DNA from: Streptomyces sp. 135
GTDB taxonomy: Bacteria; Actinomycetota; Actinomycetes; Streptomycetales; Streptomycetaceae
Reading direction: 5' to 3'
Assembly (NCBI RefSeq): GCF_020026305.1
Contig: NZ_CP075691.1
Coordinates: 3,968,001 to 4,032,000 of the forward strand
DNA length: 64,000 nt
Shown piece by piece: positions 16,176 through 24,202 of this stretch. The notes below the pieces were generated by a model, which saw only the letters and a list, made by a program, of their open reading frames with translations, was not told the DNA's origin and searched no databases. Numbering within the stretch: the stretch's first letter is position 1; each line of letters begins with the position of its first letter. A program made the position numbers and the translations under genes.

Positions 16176-17224
16176 GCGAGGCTCCACCACAGGACATCGC
16201 CAACCCGCAGACGTCACTGACCACGAAGGAAGGCTGGCGGGCGTTCGTCGACGAGAACCCTGATACCCCGCCGTCGCTCCCGTCCGGCACCGTCCTGGAC
16301 GAGGATGAGCTGGAGTCCTACAGGGAAGCGCGGATCGACTACCACACGCGATCCGTCATCGTGAATACCCCCACGATCCGTGGCGTCGTCACCACGGGCC
16401 GCAAACGCATCGTGCTCAACCGGCACCAAGTCTCCGCCCGTCGCGGCCTGATCGTGTCCGGTTCGGCCGGCACCGGCAAGACCACAGCGATCACCCAGCT
16501 GGGCAAGAACGTCGAACAGATCACCCGGCGGCGCAACCCCACCGCCGTCGGCGGACTGCCGGTCGCCTTCATCACCGTCCCGCCAGCGGCTACCCCGAAG
16601 ATGCTCGCAGGCGAGTTCGCCCGATTCCTTGGCATCCCGCTGGAGCACCGCATGAGCCAGGTCCAAATCACCAACGCCGTCTGTGACCTGCTCGGCAAGC
16701 TCGGCACCACACTCGTCCTGGTCGACGAGATCCACAACCTCGACCTGACCACCCGCAATGGAGCCGAGGCATCCGATCACCTCAAGCACCTCTCGGAACG
16801 GATCGCGGCCACCTTCGTGCTTGCTGGTCTCGACGTCGAGACCAGCAGCCTGTTCCAGGGCACTCGCGGACAGCAGATCGCCGGCCGCTATACGGTCATC
16901 CCCTCCCGACCCTTCGGCCACAGAATCCGCGCGGACAAGGAGAGCTGGCAGGCCTTGGTGGTGACGATGGAGAACTCCCTGCGACTACACGCCCATCGTC
17001 CCGGCACCTTGGTCGCCATGGCCGATTACCTCCACGAGCGCACTGGCGGGCTGATCGGCAGTCTCTCCCAGCTCATCCGAGAAGCCGCAGTCGACGCCAT
17101 CGACAGCGGCACGGAAAAGATCACCAAGCGCATGCTCGACGAGATTGAGCTCGACCACGCTGTCCAGAAGACCCGCCCTGATCGCCCCCGAGCCAAATAC
17201 GCCCGCAGGCCGAAGGCAGCCTGA
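16172..17224 (+). CDS. tnsC: TnsC/TniB AAA+ ATPase, 350 aa
   Basis: P-loop GSAGTGKT at residues 97-104, Walker B LVLVDEIHNL near 176-185, and a C-terminal LHERTGGLIGSLSQLIREAA helix typical of TniB/TnsC proteins. GTG 16172 overlaps the tnsB stop. It is shorter than the 428-residue TnsC at 6453 and not closely similar, so the two modules are different families rather than a recent duplication. It appears intact although tnsA and tnsB are broken, so it may be a relic or may still support another element. Confidence 0.88.
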   Translation: MSEAPPQDIANPQTSLTTKEGWRAFVDENPDTPPSLPSGTVLDEDELESYREARIDYHTRSVIVNTPTIRGVVTTGRKRIVLNRHQVSARRGLIVSGSAGTGKTTAITQLGKNVEQITRRRNPTAVGGLPVAFITVPPAATPKMLAGEFARFLGIPLEHRMSQVQITNAVCDLLGKLGTTLVLVDEIHNLDLTTRNGAEASDHLKHLSERIAATFVLAGLDVETSSLFQGTRGQQIAGRYTVIPSRPFGHRIRADKESWQALVVTMENSLRLHAHRPGTLVAMADYLHERTGGLIGSLSQLIREAAVDAIDSGTEKITKRMLDEIELDHAVQKTRPDRPRAKYARRPKAA

Positions 17225-17227
17225 GCA

Positions 17228-18208
17228 ATGGAGCCCTGGGAAGCCCCGGTCAGGCTCCTGCCTCTTCCTCTGCCACCAGTCCACGGAGAAGTCTTCGGCT
17301 GGTACTTGCACCACCTCGCCGCCGCCAACAACGTGACGGCGGGCCAGCTGGCGAAGACTCTGACACCATTCAAAAACGCGCAGGTTGGTAAGAGGACGGA
17401 CACGCTTTGGCGCTGGACTCCGATGGTTCTGCCACGGCTGGCCACCCTGACGGGCCTTACGCCCGAGACCCTCCGGATGCTGCTACCAGCGATCGCTCGG
17501 GTTGAGGCGCGCACCACAGGTGAGGTAGTCCGCTACCGTCGGCATCTCTACATCGCCTGCTCACACTGCATGCACCGCCGCGGGATCACCAGGCCAGTCC
17601 TCGCCCATCGCCCCGCAGATCTCCAACTCTGCCGCCGACACGGCATCTGGGTGGACGGCAACCGCCACTACCGTGTCGGTCACCTACCAGAGCTCGTTAC
17701 CGCGGAGCACCGACACCGACGGATCGCCCGGCGCTTCCCCGACACCCTGGAAGCAGCGACGAAGGAAGCTCAGCACTTGGTCCGCTCATGGCTCCTGAAC
17801 AAGAAGCAACCTCATCTGCTCTCACGCTGGAACGACCGCCTCGCCCAGCTTCCTCCAAAGGAAGCCATCTACGGGAACATCATCAGGCGACGCGTCGACG
17901 AGCGGGAGTACATCGCCACCTATCCAGAGTTCGTCACGCTGCTGGGCATGCTGGCCGATTCTGCCTGGCGGGCACTACGGGAACCTGGCCGATGGACGAG
18001 CCTCAGCCAGCACCGGCGCACCATCGACTCCGTCTACACAGAGGCCGAGCACCGGCTGAACGTCCCCACTCTCCGCGAGAAGCTCCGTTCCCACGCCTTC
18101 CCCAACGACGCCCTCTTTCGCTGGACCGACTCCCTGGGACGATCACTGATGCTGGTGACGACGCCGGACGACTACGACGCCCTACGGGATGAGTCCCACC
18201 AGAACTGA
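17228..18208 (+). CDS. tniQ: TniQ-family protein, 326 aa
   Basis: Short TniQ-type protein. The N-terminus RLLPLPLPPVHGEVFGWYLHHLA matches the TniQ leader. A zinc-binding set C111-x2-C114 and C135-x2-H138 (CSHC, CRRH) follows. The C-terminal 180 residues are helical and basic with no recognised domain. It begins 3 bases after tnsC. It would deliver TnsC to the target. It lies beside the repeats at 18199-18338 and ends 140 bases before the 3' end of a chromosomal membrane-protein gene, a possible insertion target. Confidence 0.85.
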   Translation: MEPWEAPVRLLPLPLPPVHGEVFGWYLHHLAAANNVTAGQLAKTLTPFKNAQVGKRTDTLWRWTPMVLPRLATLTGLTPETLRMLLPAIARVEARTTGEVVRYRRHLYIACSHCMHRRGITRPVLAHRPADLQLCRRHGIWVDGNRHYRVGHLPELVTAEHRHRRIARRFPDTLEAATKEAQHLVRSWLLNKKQPHLLSRWNDRLAQLPPKEAIYGNIIRRRVDEREYIATYPEFVTLLGMLADSAWRALREPGRWTSLSQHRRTIDSVYTEAEHRLNVPTLREKLRSHAFPNDALFRWTDSLGRSLMLVTTPDDYDALRDESHQN

Positions 18209-18338
18209 AAGACACCAGGCCACGGCCGTACCATCCGACAGAACAAATGGGACCGTCTCAGCTCGCGCTCAAGCAGGCGCAGCAACGTCCAGATCCACTG
18301 GGCCGCCCGGCTTCCAGCCCGTCCCGGCAGAACTGACA
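18199..18338 (-). repeat. Four right-end repeats of the second element
   Basis: CAGA(A/T) motifs at 18200, 18239, 18290 and 18328, in contexts CCAGAACTGAAAG, ACAGAACAAATGGGA, CCAGATCCACTGGGC and GCAGAACTGACAAGG. They are inverse to the repeats at 11127 and 13952-13986. The copy at 18289 matches the inverse of 11127-11141 at 13 of 15 positions. Spacings are 39, 51 and 38 bp. Confidence 0.5.
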
Positions 18339-18347
18339 AGGCCCAGG

Positions 18348-18602
18348 TCAGAGACACCTCCTCGATCCAGATCTTTTGGGAACGGACAGACGGCCGGCCG
18401 CCTTCGCCGCGCCGTGGGCCCGGCCCGCGACAACCGCGCCGATCACGAGGGCGAGAACGTAGAGCGAGATGCCGGCCGCGAATCCGCCTGGCAGCCAGCC
18501 GAGCAGGCCGGCGTCGTCGTGGTCGATGAGCCGGCGTATCGCCCCCTGCGCCCCAAGGACGAGAAGAACCACACCGAGGCCCTCAAAGATGTCGCACTTC
18601 AT
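18348..18602 (-). CDS. Small membrane protein, 84 aa
   Basis: Starts MKCDIFEGLGVVLLVLGAQG and has two hydrophobic segments (about 8-20 and 38-60, LYVLALVIGAVVAGRAHG) with a basic tail SVPKRSGSRRCL, so an inner-membrane two-helix protein. No known family. It is divergent from the TetR gene at 18721, so it could be that regulator's target. Its 3' end faces the right border of the second Tn7-like element only 10 bases away, which makes it a candidate attachment-site gene. Start ATG 18602; the longer open frame overlaps the divergent promoter. Confidence 0.65.
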   Translation of the reverse strand: MKCDIFEGLGVVLLVLGAQGAIRRLIDHDDAGLLGWLPGGFAAGISLYVLALVIGAVVAGRAHGAAKAAGRLSVPKRSGSRRCL

Positions 18603-18720
18603 GCGATGCCTTCCCATGTGATGCCTTCCGGATCTCCAGAACGTCGCTGTCACGCGGCAGCACTCACCCAGGGGCGCCCTTCGCGCCGCCTGGCCGTCGG
18701 CGGGACGGTTGCAGTGCACA

Positions 18721-19338
18721 ATGCCGAAGATCGTGGACCACGAGGAGCGCAGGAGGCGCCTGGTCGACGCCGTCTGGGCGCTGGCCGTCCGGGGCGGCAT
18801 CGAGCAGGTGACACTGCGCAAGGTGGCCGACGAAGCGGGCGTCTCCATGGGGCAGGTGCAGCACTACTACTCCTCGATGCAGGCCCTGATCCGCGATGCG
18901 CTCGACCGAGCCGTGCGAGCCGTGAACACCAACATCGAGAACGTGGTCAAGGCAGCCGGCACAACGAGCCCCGAAGCCGTGCTCCGCACCTGCCTCCATG
19001 CCCTGATCAGCACCGACCAGGAGAGCATGCGGCTCATGCGGTTCTCCCTGGCGGCAGCGGGGCGGGCAGTGTCCGACCCGACGGTGGCCAGGGTCCTGGC
19101 TCCGGGCGACGACGAACTGCTCTCCTTCACCGCCGGGCTCATCGCCGCGGCCCGGCAGGCGCGGGGCGGCGAACCGCGCGGCGAAGAGCACGTCGACGCC
19201 GACATCTGCTGGTCGCTTGCCACGAGTCTCGGCGTGGACGTCGCCCTTGGGTATCGCTCACCGGATGCCGCCAGCCGCGTGCTCGGCCACCACATCGATC
19301 AGATCCTGGGACCGGACCGGCGCGAGGCAACGGCCTGA
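18721..19338 (+). CDS. TetR-family regulator, 205 aa
   Basis: N-terminal helix-turn-helix (RRLVDAVWALAVRGGIEQVTL, then RKVADEAGVSMGQVQHYYSS, residues 10-50) followed by an all-helical ligand domain. The tyrosine-tyrosine pair at the recognition helix end is standard for the family. Start ATG 18721 (MPKIVDHEERR). It is divergent from the 84-residue membrane protein, a usual arrangement for a local repressor. No ligand can be proposed. Confidence 0.85.
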   Translation: MPKIVDHEERRRRLVDAVWALAVRGGIEQVTLRKVADEAGVSMGQVQHYYSSMQALIRDALDRAVRAVNTNIENVVKAAGTTSPEAVLRTCLHALISTDQESMRLMRFSLAAAGRAVSDPTVARVLAPGDDELLSFTAGLIAAARQARGGEPRGEEHVDADICWSLATSLGVDVALGYRSPDAASRVLGHHIDQILGPDRREATA

Positions 19339-19442
19339 GGCAGCCGGGAGGTACTGGGACAGGCCCTGCGCGACCAGGGCGACGGCCTCGCGGCGGGGCG
19401 CGGCGGGGAACCCACCGCGCCCCCAACCCCTGGAACCACCGC

Positions 19443-20321
19443 TCACCTCGTCAACCGCGCCGGCTCGTCCAGTCGCGTCAGCTTCCGCGGGTTTCTCATC
19501 ACGTAGATCCGGGTGATCCGGCCGTCCTCCACCACCGCGCTCAGCGCGGTCGGCTCGCCGTCCAGGGTGAGACGGCCCGCGGGGGCGCCGTTGAGCCATA
19601 CCGGGGTCGCGTCGAGCGTGCCCGTCGTGCGGCTCGCGCGGGAGAGCAGTTCCGCCACCACCTCGGCGCCGTGCACCGGCGCCGTGACGGCGCGCACCTG
19701 GCCGCCGCCGTCCGCGATCACGACCACGTCGGGTGCCATGACCTCCAGCAGCTCCCCCAACTCCCCGGTCCGCAACGCCGCCAGGAACCGTTCCATCACG
19801 GCCTGCTGCTCCGACCGGCTCACCGGGACCCGGGACCGCCGGGCCGCCACGTGCTCACGGGCCCGCCGGGCGATCTGCCGGACCGAGGCCGGGGACTTGC
19901 CGACGGCCTCGGCGATCTCCCCGTACGGCATCTCGAAGACCTCACGGAGCACGAACACCGCCCGTTCGGTCGGCGCGAGCGTCTCCAGGACGGTCAGCAT
20001 CGCGATCGACACGCTCTCCGCGAGTTCGGCGTCCTCTGCGACATCCGGGCTGGTCAGCAGCGGTTCCGGAAGCCACTCACCGACGTACTCCTCCCGGCTG
20101 CGCGACAACGACCGGAGCCGGTTGAGCGCCTGCCGCGTCACGATCCGTACGAGGTACGCCCGCGCGTCCCGCACCTGGGACCGGTCGGCGCCGGCCCACC
20201 GCAGCCAGGACTCCTGGAGCACGTCCTCCGCGTCGGCCGCCGAGCCGAGCATCTCGTAGGCGACCGTGAAGAGCAGGCCGCGGTGGGCGACGAACGGATC
20301 GTCGGTCGGGGCGGCGGTCAT
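19443..20321 (-). CDS. ECF41-family RNA polymerase sigma factor, 292 aa
   Basis: Sigma-70 region 2 (HRGLLFTVAYEMLGSAADAE, then DVLQESWLRW) and region 4 (LAPTERAVFVLREVFEMPYG, then EIAEAVGKSPASVRQIARRA) are followed by a SnoaL-like C-terminal extension of about 110 residues that contains ADGGGQVRA, the DGGG motif typical of ECF41 factors. In this group the extension replaces an anti-sigma factor and tunes activity. The ATG overlaps the stop of the CMD-like gene upstream (ATGA). Transcription should start from the ECF41-type promoter at 20955-20981, which would give autoregulation. Confidence 0.9.
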   Translation of the reverse strand: MTAAPTDDPFVAHRGLLFTVAYEMLGSAADAEDVLQESWLRWAGADRSQVRDARAYLVRIVTRQALNRLRSLSRSREEYVGEWLPEPLLTSPDVAEDAELAESVSIAMLTVLETLAPTERAVFVLREVFEMPYGEIAEAVGKSPASVRQIARRAREHVAARRSRVPVSRSEQQAVMERFLAALRTGELGELLEVMAPDVVVIADGGGQVRAVTAPVHGAEVVAELLSRASRTTGTLDATPVWLNGAPAGRLTLDGEPTALSAVVEDGRITRIYVMRNPRKLTRLDEPARLTR

Positions 20322-20896
20322 GCCGGCGACGCCACGCCGTCGGCCCCGGAGCGCGCGGCCAGCGGTATCGCGCAGGCCTCGGAGAAGCCCTGCGAGGTGA
20401 TGCCGTTGGCGTTGTTGTTCCTGGCGGCCATGTTGACGAAGGCGATGTACGCGGTGAGTTCGACCATGGCCGCCGGGCCGAGGCGGTCCAGCAGGCCCGC
20501 GTACAGCTCGTCGGTGACGGTGGGCGGCGTGTTCGTCATGGCCTCCGCGTACTCCAGGACGTCCCGCTCCAGCGGGGCGAACACGTCCGACTCGCGCCAG
20601 CGCGGCACCTGGCTCGCCTTGGCCAGGTCCAGCTGCTGGTTCTGCGCCTGGAAGTAACCGACGTCGAGGCACCAGCCGCAGCCGACCTGCCCCGCGACCG
20701 CCATGTGCGCGAACGACTTGAGGCTCTCGTCGACCGCGTCCCATTCGCTCAGCCTGGCCGAGAACTCCAGGTTGGACGTGGCGACCCGGGGGCTGTGCCA
20801 CACCACTTCGACGGGCTCCGGCACCTCGCCGAGCTGCTTGATCATGTTCTCCTTGAGCTCGGCGGGGAGTTCGGCCTTGGGAATGCGCGGCGCCAT
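20318..20896 (-). CDS. Carboxymuconolactone decarboxylase/AhpD-like protein, 192 aa
   Basis: All-helical CMD-like protein with the redox motif CGWC at about residues 73-76 followed by the conserved DVGYFQA (ExxxH-like position). CMD-family oxidoreductases are the usual genetic partners of ECF41 sigma factors, and here the gene overlaps the sigma gene by four bases. ATG 20896 is preceded by CAGGAGGCC. The probable role is peroxide or disulfide chemistry, with expression set by its own sigma factor. Confidence 0.85.
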   Translation of the reverse strand: MAPRIPKAELPAELKENMIKQLGEVPEPVEVVWHSPRVATSNLEFSARLSEWDAVDESLKSFAHMAVAGQVGCGWCLDVGYFQAQNQQLDLAKASQVPRWRESDVFAPLERDVLEYAEAMTNTPPTVTDELYAGLLDRLGPAAMVELTAYIAFVNMAARNNNANGITSQGFSEACAIPLAARSGADGVASPA

Positions 20897-20954
20897 GATG
20901 GCCTCCTGTGTCGAGTGATGCCGGTCGGTCGGTTACTCGGTCGTTCGACATGAA

Positions 20955-20981
20955 GACACCGGTGACTGCCGGGATGTGACA
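20955..20981 (-). promoter_or_regulatory. ECF41-type promoter for the CMD-sigma operon
   Basis: On the minus strand TGTCACA (20981-20975), a 16-base spacer, then TGTC (20958-20955). The consensus I recall for ECF41 target promoters is TGTCACA-N16-CGTC, so ten of eleven consensus bases match. It lies 59 bases before the ATG at 20896. Confidence 0.65.
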
Positions 20982-21032
20982 ACGGGACGCTCACCGCGCG
21001 CTCTGTCAGAGGCAGTCGGTAACGTTCCCCCC

Positions 21033-21455
21033 GTGGTGTCCCTCCCCGACCTCGTCCGGCTGCGCCAGGCCCGCGACCGCATGGACCGCGACTACGCGCA
21101 GCCCCTGGACGTGCCCGCCCTCGCCCGGGACGCCCTGATGTCCGCGGGCCACTTCTCCCGCAGTTTCCGCGCCGCCTTCGGCGAGACCCCGTACAGCTAC
21201 CTCATGACCCGCCGGATCGAGCGGGCCAAGGCGCTGCTGCGGCGCGGGGACCTCTCGGTGACGGAGGTGTGCATGGCGGTGGGCTGTACGTCACTGGGGT
21301 CGTTCAGCTCGCGGTTCACGGAGCTGGTCGGCGAGAGCCCGAGTGCGTACCGGGCACGCGACCATGGGTCCGGCGCCGACGTCCCGGCCTGCGTCGCCAA
21401 GATCTACACCCGACCGGTCAGGAACGGAGAAGCCGGATCCCCCGGCGATCCCTAG
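21033..21455 (+). CDS. AraC-family regulator, about 140 aa
   Basis: Nearly the whole protein is an AraC DNA-binding domain: two helix-turn-helix units (LDVPALARDALMSAGHFSRS, then FRAAFGETPYSYL; and DLSVTEVCMAVGCTSLGSFS, then SRFTELVGESPSAYR). It has no ligand domain. The start is uncertain: GTG 21033 or 21036 gives V(V)SLPDLVRLRQ, and the frame is open to 20976. It precedes a VOC protein gene by 10 bases and may regulate it, since such AraC-VOC pairs are common in Streptomyces. Confidence 0.8.
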   Translation: MVSLPDLVRLRQARDRMDRDYAQPLDVPALARDALMSAGHFSRSFRAAFGETPYSYLMTRRIERAKALLRRGDLSVTEVCMAVGCTSLGSFSSRFTELVGESPSAYRARDHGSGADVPACVAKIYTRPVRNGEAGSPGDP

Positions 21456-21465
21456 CGTGGGGGGC

Positions 21466-21879
21466 ATGGAGATCAACCTCGCACAGTGCTTCATCGCCGT
21501 CGACGACCACGACAAGGCCCTCGCCTTCTACCGCGACGTGCTCGGTCTGGAGGTGCGCAACGACGTCGGGTTCGAGGGGATGCGCTGGGTCACCGTCGGC
21601 TCACCCGCGCAGCCCGGCGTGGACATCGTCCTCGAACCGCCGCTCGCCGACCCGAACGCCACGGACTCCGACCGGCGGGCGGTCGCCGAGCTGATGGCCA
21701 AGGGCCTCCTGCGTGGCGTCATCTTCCGTACGGACGACGTCGACGCGACGTTCGAGCGGATCCGCGCCGCGGGCGGTGACGTCCTCCAGGAGCCGATGGA
21801 CCAGCCCTACGGCGTGCGGGACTGCGCGTTCCGCGACCCGGCGGGGAACATGCTGCGGTTCAGCCGGCCCCGCGGGTGA
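21466..21879 (+). CDS. VOC (glyoxalase/bleomycin-resistance fold) protein, 137 aa
   Basis: Two betaalphabetabetabeta halves: residues 1-60 (AQCFIAVDDHDKALAFYRDV, then LGLEVRND) and 80-135 (GVIFRTDDVDATFERIRAAG, then RDCAFRDPAGNMLRF). The DPAGN loop and terminal metal-site glutamate position are typical of VOC proteins. Start ATG 21466, inside a likely operon with the preceding AraC gene. The substrate cannot be told; ring-cleavage, glyoxalase and antibiotic-binding activities all occur in this fold. Confidence 0.85.
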   Translation: MEINLAQCFIAVDDHDKALAFYRDVLGLEVRNDVGFEGMRWVTVGSPAQPGVDIVLEPPLADPNATDSDRRAVAELMAKGLLRGVIFRTDDVDATFERIRAAGGDVLQEPMDQPYGVRDCAFRDPAGNMLRFSRPRG

Positions 21880-21968
21880 CCCGGCGGTCCCGCGGTTGAC
21901 CTTCACCTTGGGGGAGGCCGCAGCATCGGTGGGGCCGGGCGGTGTGCCCGGCGTGAGGAGGGACGGGC

Positions 21969-23072
21969 ATGGGGTTGCTGACCATCGGGGCGTTCGCGAA
22001 GGCGTCCCGGCTGTCGCCCAAGGCGCTGCGGCTCTACGACGAGCTCGGCCTGCTGGCCCCCGCCCGCGTCGACCCGGTGACCGGCTACCGCCTCTACGCG
22101 CCCGAACAGCTGGACGAGGCCCGCCTGGTGGCCTGGCTGCGACGCCTCGGCATGCCGCTGGCCCGCATCCAGCACGTCCGCGCGCTGGACGGGACGGCGG
22201 CCGCCCAGGAGATCCGCGCGTTCTGGGCCCGGGCCGAGGCGGAGACCGCCGCGCGGCGGGACCTGGCCGCCTTCCTCATCGACCACCTGTCCAGGAAGGA
22301 CCCCGCCATGACCCCGACCCCGGCCCCGCTCGCCGAACCGCTGGAGATCCGTTACGCGGCACTGTCCGACACCGGCCTGGTCCGCGAGAGCAACCAGGAC
22401 ACCGCGTACGCGGGGGCCCGTCTGCTCGCCGTGGCCGACGGTTTCGGGCACGGCGGGGCGCCCGCCGGGGCCGCCGCCATCGACGCGCTCAAGCACCTGG
22501 AGACCGACGGCTTCGCGGCCGGCTCTCTCCTCAACGCCCTTGAGGACGCCGTCGAACAGGCCGACATTGCCGTACGTGGGGCACATGAGGACGAGGCCGG
22601 CACCACACTCACCGCGATGCTCTGGACCGGGTCGCAGCTCGCCCTCGTCCACATCGGTGACTCCCGCGCCTACGTCCTGCGGGACGGTGAACTCTTCCAG
22701 GTCACCCACGACCACACCGTCGTCCAGTCGATGGTCGACGAGGGACGCCTGAGCCCCGAAGAGGCCGCCTCCCACCCCCAGCGCTCCCTGCTGATCCGCG
22801 CCCTCGGCGCGGGCGAGGCGGCCACCCCCGACCTGCGTCTGCACGACGCCCGCCCCGGCGACCGCTACCTCCTCTGCTCCGACGGTCTGACCACCGTGGT
22901 CCCCACCGACGACATCCGCCAGGTGATCACCACGGCCGATGGCCCCGAACGGGCGGTACGTGAACTCGTCGCCCTCGCCAACCGCTCCGGCGGCCCCGAC
23001 AACGTCAGCTGTGTCGTCGCGGACGTGGTCCCGGCTCCTGGCCCTCAGGCCCCGGCCGCTCGGGCCATGTGA
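21969..23072 (+). CDS. MerR-type regulator fused to PP2C-family phosphatase, 367 aa
   Basis: Residues 1-70 form a MerR DNA-binding domain (LTIGAFAKASRLSPKALRLY, then DELGLLAPARVDPVTGYRLY), followed by a helical linker to about 110 (EIRAFWARAEAETAARRDLA). Residues 128-350 are a PPM/PP2C serine/threonine phosphatase with metal-site motifs RESNQDT, VADGFGHGG, HIGDSRAYVLRDG, CSDGL and GGPDNVSC. The metal-binding aspartates are kept. The combination suggests a transcription factor whose effector domain is, or senses through, a phosphatase. The ribosome site GAGGAGGGAC precedes ATG 21969. Its 3' end overlaps the convergent gene by 68 bases. Confidence 0.88.
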   Translation: MGLLTIGAFAKASRLSPKALRLYDELGLLAPARVDPVTGYRLYAPEQLDEARLVAWLRRLGMPLARIQHVRALDGTAAAQEIRAFWARAEAETAARRDLAAFLIDHLSRKDPAMTPTPAPLAEPLEIRYAALSDTGLVRESNQDTAYAGARLLAVADGFGHGGAPAGAAAIDALKHLETDGFAAGSLLNALEDAVEQADIAVRGAHEDEAGTTLTAMLWTGSQLALVHIGDSRAYVLRDGELFQVTHDHTVVQSMVDEGRLSPEEAASHPQRSLLIRALGAGEAATPDLRLHDARPGDRYLLCSDGLTTVVPTDDIRQVITTADGPERAVRELVALANRSGGPDNVSCVVADVVPAPGPQAPAARAM

Positions 23073-24039
23073 CGTCGGAGACCAGCGCGCGGAACGCCGC
23101 GCGGTAGGTGGTGGGACTCGTACCGGTGGAGCGCTGGAAGTGGTGGCGCAGGTTGGCCGGGGTGCCGAGGCCCGTGCGGGCCGCGATGCGTTCCACCGGC
23201 TCGTCGGTGCGTTCGAGGAGCCGCTGGGCGCGCTGGACGCGGATGCGGAGCAGGTACTGGAGCGGGGTGAGCCCGGTGTCGGCGCGGAAGCGGCGGGTGA
23301 GGGCGCGGACGCCGAGGCCCGAGTGGGCGGCGATCTCGGTGAGGGTCAGCGGGTGGTGGAGGTGGGCCTCCATCCACTCGGTGACCGGTCCGAGGCCGCT
23401 GCCGGGCGGGGTGACGGCGTTGTACGCGGCCTCCGGGCCGTCGCCGGGCCCCTCGGGCCGGCTGTGCAGATGCAGGAACAGCTGCCGCTCGGTCTCGATG
23501 GCCACGGCCGCCCCGTGGTCCAGGGTGATCAGGTGCAGGCAGAGGTCGAGGCCGCCGAGGACGCCGGCGGCACTGTGACAGGGGCCGTCCGCGACGACCT
23601 CGCCCTCGGGATCGACGTCGATACGGGGATGCAGCTCCGCCAGTTCCCGCGTATGCCGGCGGCTGGTGGCCGCCCGGCGGCCGTCCAGGAGACCGGCGGC
23701 CGCGAGCGTGAACGTTCCGGTGCCCACGGCGCCGACGCGGGCACCGCGCGCGACGGCGGCCCGCAGGGCGGCCGTGACCCCGGGCGGCGGCGCGTCACGG
23801 AAGCCCGCGTGTCCCGGCAGCAGCACGGTGTCGGCGTCGTCGAGCCCCTCCAGACCCAAGGGGATGTCGACGCCGAAGGGTGCGGGGCCGCCCGTGCCGC
23901 GAAACCCGGGAGCCGCGCAGATCCGCACCTCGTACGCCACCGGATGGTGGTGCCTCGCGGCGGTGGCGAAGGTGAGTCCGGGGGCGGTGAGCTGGTGCCC
24001 CGGCACCCCGTCGAGGGCGAGGACGGCGATCACTGACAT
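23005..24039 (-). CDS. GlxA-type regulator (DJ-1/PfpI plus AraC), 344 aa
   Basis: N-terminal DJ-1/PfpI-like domain (IAVLALDGVPGHQLTAPGL, then GARVGAVGTGTFTLAAAGLL) followed from about 215 by an AraC DNA-binding domain (HHPLTLTEIAAHSGLGVRAL, then TRRFRADTGLTPLQYLLRIR). The nucleophile-elbow position reads GTGTF, with threonine or glycine instead of cysteine, so it senses rather than catalyses. It shares strong similarity with the regulator at 25124, beyond the protease gene, implying duplication around it. Start ATG 24039. The 3' end overlaps the MerR-PP2C gene tail. Confidence 0.88.
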   Translation of the reverse strand: MSVIAVLALDGVPGHQLTAPGLTFATAARHHHPVAYEVRICAAPGFRGTGGPAPFGVDIPLGLEGLDDADTVLLPGHAGFRDAPPPGVTAALRAAVARGARVGAVGTGTFTLAAAGLLDGRRAATSRRHTRELAELHPRIDVDPEGEVVADGPCHSAAGVLGGLDLCLHLITLDHGAAVAIETERQLFLHLHSRPEGPGDGPEAAYNAVTPPGSGLGPVTEWMEAHLHHPLTLTEIAAHSGLGVRALTRRFRADTGLTPLQYLLRIRVQRAQRLLERTDEPVERIAARTGLGTPANLRHHFQRSTGTSPTTYRAAFRALVSDVTWPERPGPEGQEPGPRPRRHS

Positions 24040-24202
24040 GTCCAGAACTTACCTGTCCAGAATTTGGCCCAGGGTGACATCACAGCCGCTGTTCGCGGCC
24101 CGCCGCTCCGCCGGATGATCGCTGTGCGGTGGCGGGCGGGGCGCGAGGAGCGCCGGGTCCCGCGCCCAGCTTCTCCCCTCAGCGTCTGTGAAAGGCCGGC
24201 TC

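Larger units (their letters stand above)
11101..18338 (+). mobile_element. Second, degenerate Tn7-like element; borders tentative
   Basis: A plus-strand tnsA'-tnsB'-tnsC-tniQ module (13990-18208), with repeats of the form CCCAnTnnTTCTGG to its left and their inverse to its right. The outermost candidates are TGTCCGTTCT at 11101 and its near inverse AGAACTGACA ending at 18338 (9 of 10 match). The five flanking bases (GACGG and AGGCC) do not match, so either the borders differ or the element has been rearranged. A left end near 13950 is an alternative; the four small genes at 11195-13857 would then be outside it. Confidence 0.4.

Noticed and set aside
11096..18343. Five-base target duplication for the second element
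   Set aside because: Flanks of the best end candidates (GACGG and AGGCC) differ.
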